64,000 nucleotides of DNA. It comes from Massilia sp. R2A-15 (GTDB lineage Bacteria; Pseudomonadota; Gammaproteobacteria; Burkholderiales; Burkholderiaceae_D). Made by a program: the position numbers and the translations under genes. The notes below the pieces were generated by a model that ran no database searches, was not told where the DNA came from, and saw nothing but the letters and a program-made list of their open reading frames with translations. The stretch is taken from assembly GCF_030704305.1 (NCBI RefSeq), contig NZ_CP131935.1:2852001-2916000 (forward strand). Direction: 5' to 3'. This document shows, one piece after another, positions 62,604 through 64,000 of the stretch (position 1 is the stretch's first letter; each line of letters begins with the position of its first letter).

Positions 62604-63200
62604 ATGAACCCTTTAATCCCTTCCGCTATTTCGGCCATCGGTCCCATAGTTCTTTGTCTGCTGGTGATCGCTGCGGCATGGATAGACTGCAATACCTTCC
62701 GAATTCCGAACCGGCTCGTGGGATGGGGCCTGGCGAGTGGACTGGTCTTGAATATGGCACTACCAGCGGGCGACGGGTTTTTCGGCGTGAGTCCAGGCGC
62801 CTTGGGAATATGGCAGGCGCTGGGCGGTGCGGGAGTGGGATTAGGACTGCTATTTCCTTTGTACCTGACCTGCTCGATGGGAGCGGGCGACGTAAAACTG
62901 ATGTCGATGATAGGCGCATTCCTCGGCCCAAGTGCAACGCTGACGATCATCCTCTTGTCTTTTATCCTCGGCGGCACATTATCGATCGTCATCGCGGCGA
63001 GGAATGGAAAGCTGCGCCTGATGGTCACGAATATTTACGAAATGCTGCTTGGAATGATTATCTATATCCCGATGGCCGGCACTTCCCGTGTGCAGCAGCC
63101 GCGCCAGTCGGCCGGAAGAATGCCGTACGCGCTAGTGATTGCGGGCGGCCTGTTTCTTTATTTACTCAGTACCCCGCTTGGCGAAGCACTCTTTGTCTAA
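62604..63200 (+). CDS. cpaA: Prepilin peptidase CpaA/TadV
   Basis: A 198-residue membrane aspartic protease (family A24) with about six helices that trims Flp prepilin. The two active aspartates stand in AAWIDCNTFRIPN and in the GxGD motif SMGAGDVKLMS. It lacks the N-terminal methylase domain of PilD, as expected for the Tad type. The gap of 145 bases after flp contains the hairpin. Confidence 0.92.
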   Translation: MNPLIPSAISAIGPIVLCLLVIAAAWIDCNTFRIPNRLVGWGLASGLVLNMALPAGDGFFGVSPGALGIWQALGGAGVGLGLLFPLYLTCSMGAGDVKLMSMIGAFLGPSATLTIILLSFILGGTLSIVIAARNGKLRLMVTNIYEMLLGMIIYIPMAGTSRVQQPRQSAGRMPYALVIAGGLFLYLLSTPLGEALFV

Positions 63201-63221
63201 CCAACCCGCAGGAGCACCATC

Positions 63222-64000
63222 ATGAAAAACCACAAGGCATTCCTGATGATCGGCATCTCGGTCACGCTGGCACTGCTCGCCGTGGTCCTGGCGTCACGCT
63301 GGATCTCGCAGCAAGGCAATATCAGTACCAGCAAGGTCATGGTTGCCGCGGTCGACATCAACCTCGGTACCCGCATTAGCCCGGAATTGATCCGCAGCGT
63401 GGATTGGCCGTCGGGTAGCGTGCCGAAGGGAAGTTTCTCTGATGCGAAAGCACTCGATACGCGGGTAACCCGCGTCAGCCTGCTGCGCGGCGAGCCATTG
63501 GTGGACGCCAAGCTGGCCCAACCAGGCGCCAGCGGCGGCCTGTCCGCCGTTGTCGCCGAAGGCAAGCGGGCGATGACGGTGCGGGTCAACGACGTCATCG
63601 GCGTTGCCGGCTTCGCCCTGCCCGGAAATTTTGTCGATATCCTGGTCAGTACTCAAGGAGAAAAAAGCGGCACCTCGGACAAAGACCTGAACATCTCCAA
63701 GCTCGTGCTCGAACGCATCCTTGTTCTGGCGGTGGCACAGGAGGCCAGCCAGAACGAGACCAAACCGAAGGTGGTCAGCGCCGTCACGCTGGAAGTTACC
63801 CCCGAGCAAGCCGAACAGCTCGACCTTGCCCGCAGCGTCGGGCAGCTCTCGCTCGTCTTGCGCAACCAGATCGACCTGAAGCCCGCGCAGACTGCCGGTG
63901 CGACAAAGCAGAGCCTGCTTTACGCCCAGCTTCCGGCAGCGCCAGCGGCCCCCGTAAAACCGGTAATCCAGCGCGTCAAGCTGAGCCACAAGGCGGCGCT
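63222..64000 (+). CDS. cpaB: Tad pilus assembly protein CpaB (3' end outside the window)
   Basis: At least 259 residues of a periplasmic protein with an N-terminal membrane anchor (AFLMIGISVTLALLAVVLASRW), a SAF domain (VMVAAVDINLGTRISPELI, WPSGSVPKGSF) and an RcpC/CpaB domain (GKRAMTVRVNDVIGVAGFALPGNFVDIL, quoted in part as DVIGVAGFALPGNFVDIL). It helps assemble the secretin side of the Tad pilus. GGAG lies before the ATG; the frame stays open to the end of the window. Confidence 0.92.
   Translation, partial: MKNHKAFLMIGISVTLALLAVVLASRWISQQGNISTSKVMVAAVDINLGTRISPELIRSVDWPSGSVPKGSFSDAKALDTRVTRVSLLRGEPLVDAKLAQPGASGGLSAVVAEGKRAMTVRVNDVIGVAGFALPGNFVDILVSTQGEKSGTSDKDLNISKLVLERILVLAVAQEASQNETKPKVVSAVTLEVTPEQAEQLDLARSVGQLSLVLRNQIDLKPAQTAGATKQSLLYAQLPAAPAAPVKPVIQRVKLSHKAA

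Noticed and set aside
1..64000. CRISPR array or complete insertion sequence
   Set aside because: No regularly spaced repeats and no transposase gene were seen in the window.

Overview
The window reads as chromosomal DNA of a betaproteobacterium of the Oxalobacteraceae (Massilia/Duganella/Janthinobacterium type). This rests on the gene repertoire: the rpsF-priB-rpsR-rplI operon, the accD-folC-SPOR-cvpA-purF block, a Bug-family periplasmic protein with a TctDE-like two-component system, and high GC in most genes. No database search was possible, so the genus is an inference.

Layout. (1) 1-14500: an accessory region of lower GC. It holds two large paralogous membrane c-di-GMP enzymes (six-helix sensor, GGDEF, GGDEF, EAL) that bracket an alpha-oxoamine synthase, a trimodular FAAL/acyl-CoA-dehydrogenase/ACP protein, a free-standing copy of the membrane sensor domain and a small CxxC protein. 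A KorB/ParB-like plasmid-type protein lies between these and tRNA-Pro(GGG), a classical island boundary. (2) 14687-18551: an LplT-PlsC fusion, a secreted protein, a DUF2145 protein and a cupin. (3) 18608-28040: a six-gene transport operon (porin, Bug protein, ABC binding protein, fused permease, ATPase, AbrB-type membrane protein) divergent from an OmpR-type regulator and sensor kinase. (4) 28104-39366: a small acidic protein, homoserine dehydrogenase, an AlaA-type aminotransferase, then a lipid A aminoarabinose (arn) locus with arnA split into two genes, and a peroxiredoxin. (5) 39609-43858: phoH, then an AT-rich OLD-family ATPase/Toprim gene set between two copies of the phoH 3' end and its terminator. 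(6) 43889-64000: a TonB/Sel1 protein, a glutamine cyclotransferase, Pit phosphate transporter with its DUF47 partner, dnaB, the ribosomal operon, a DUF29 gene, lexA with an SOS box, three tandem Sel1-like secreted paralogues, a Cys/Met PLP enzyme, purF, cvpA, a SPOR protein, folC, accD, an AT-rich gap, and the start of a Tad pilus locus (flp, cpaA, cpaB).

The two most interesting parts are the lipid/c-di-GMP cluster at 963-12445 and the OLD gene in the phoH duplication. In the first, FAAL should activate a fatty acid and load it on the fused ACP, the dehydrogenase domain should unsaturate it, and the oxoamine synthase should condense it with an amino acid to an alpha-aminoketone. Three copies of one membrane sensor domain surround these enzymes, two of them wired to c-di-GMP turnover. 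That suggests a self-contained lipid signal and c-di-GMP response module (inference). A family of palindromic repeats sits mainly in gaps between convergent genes and probably ends transcription there.
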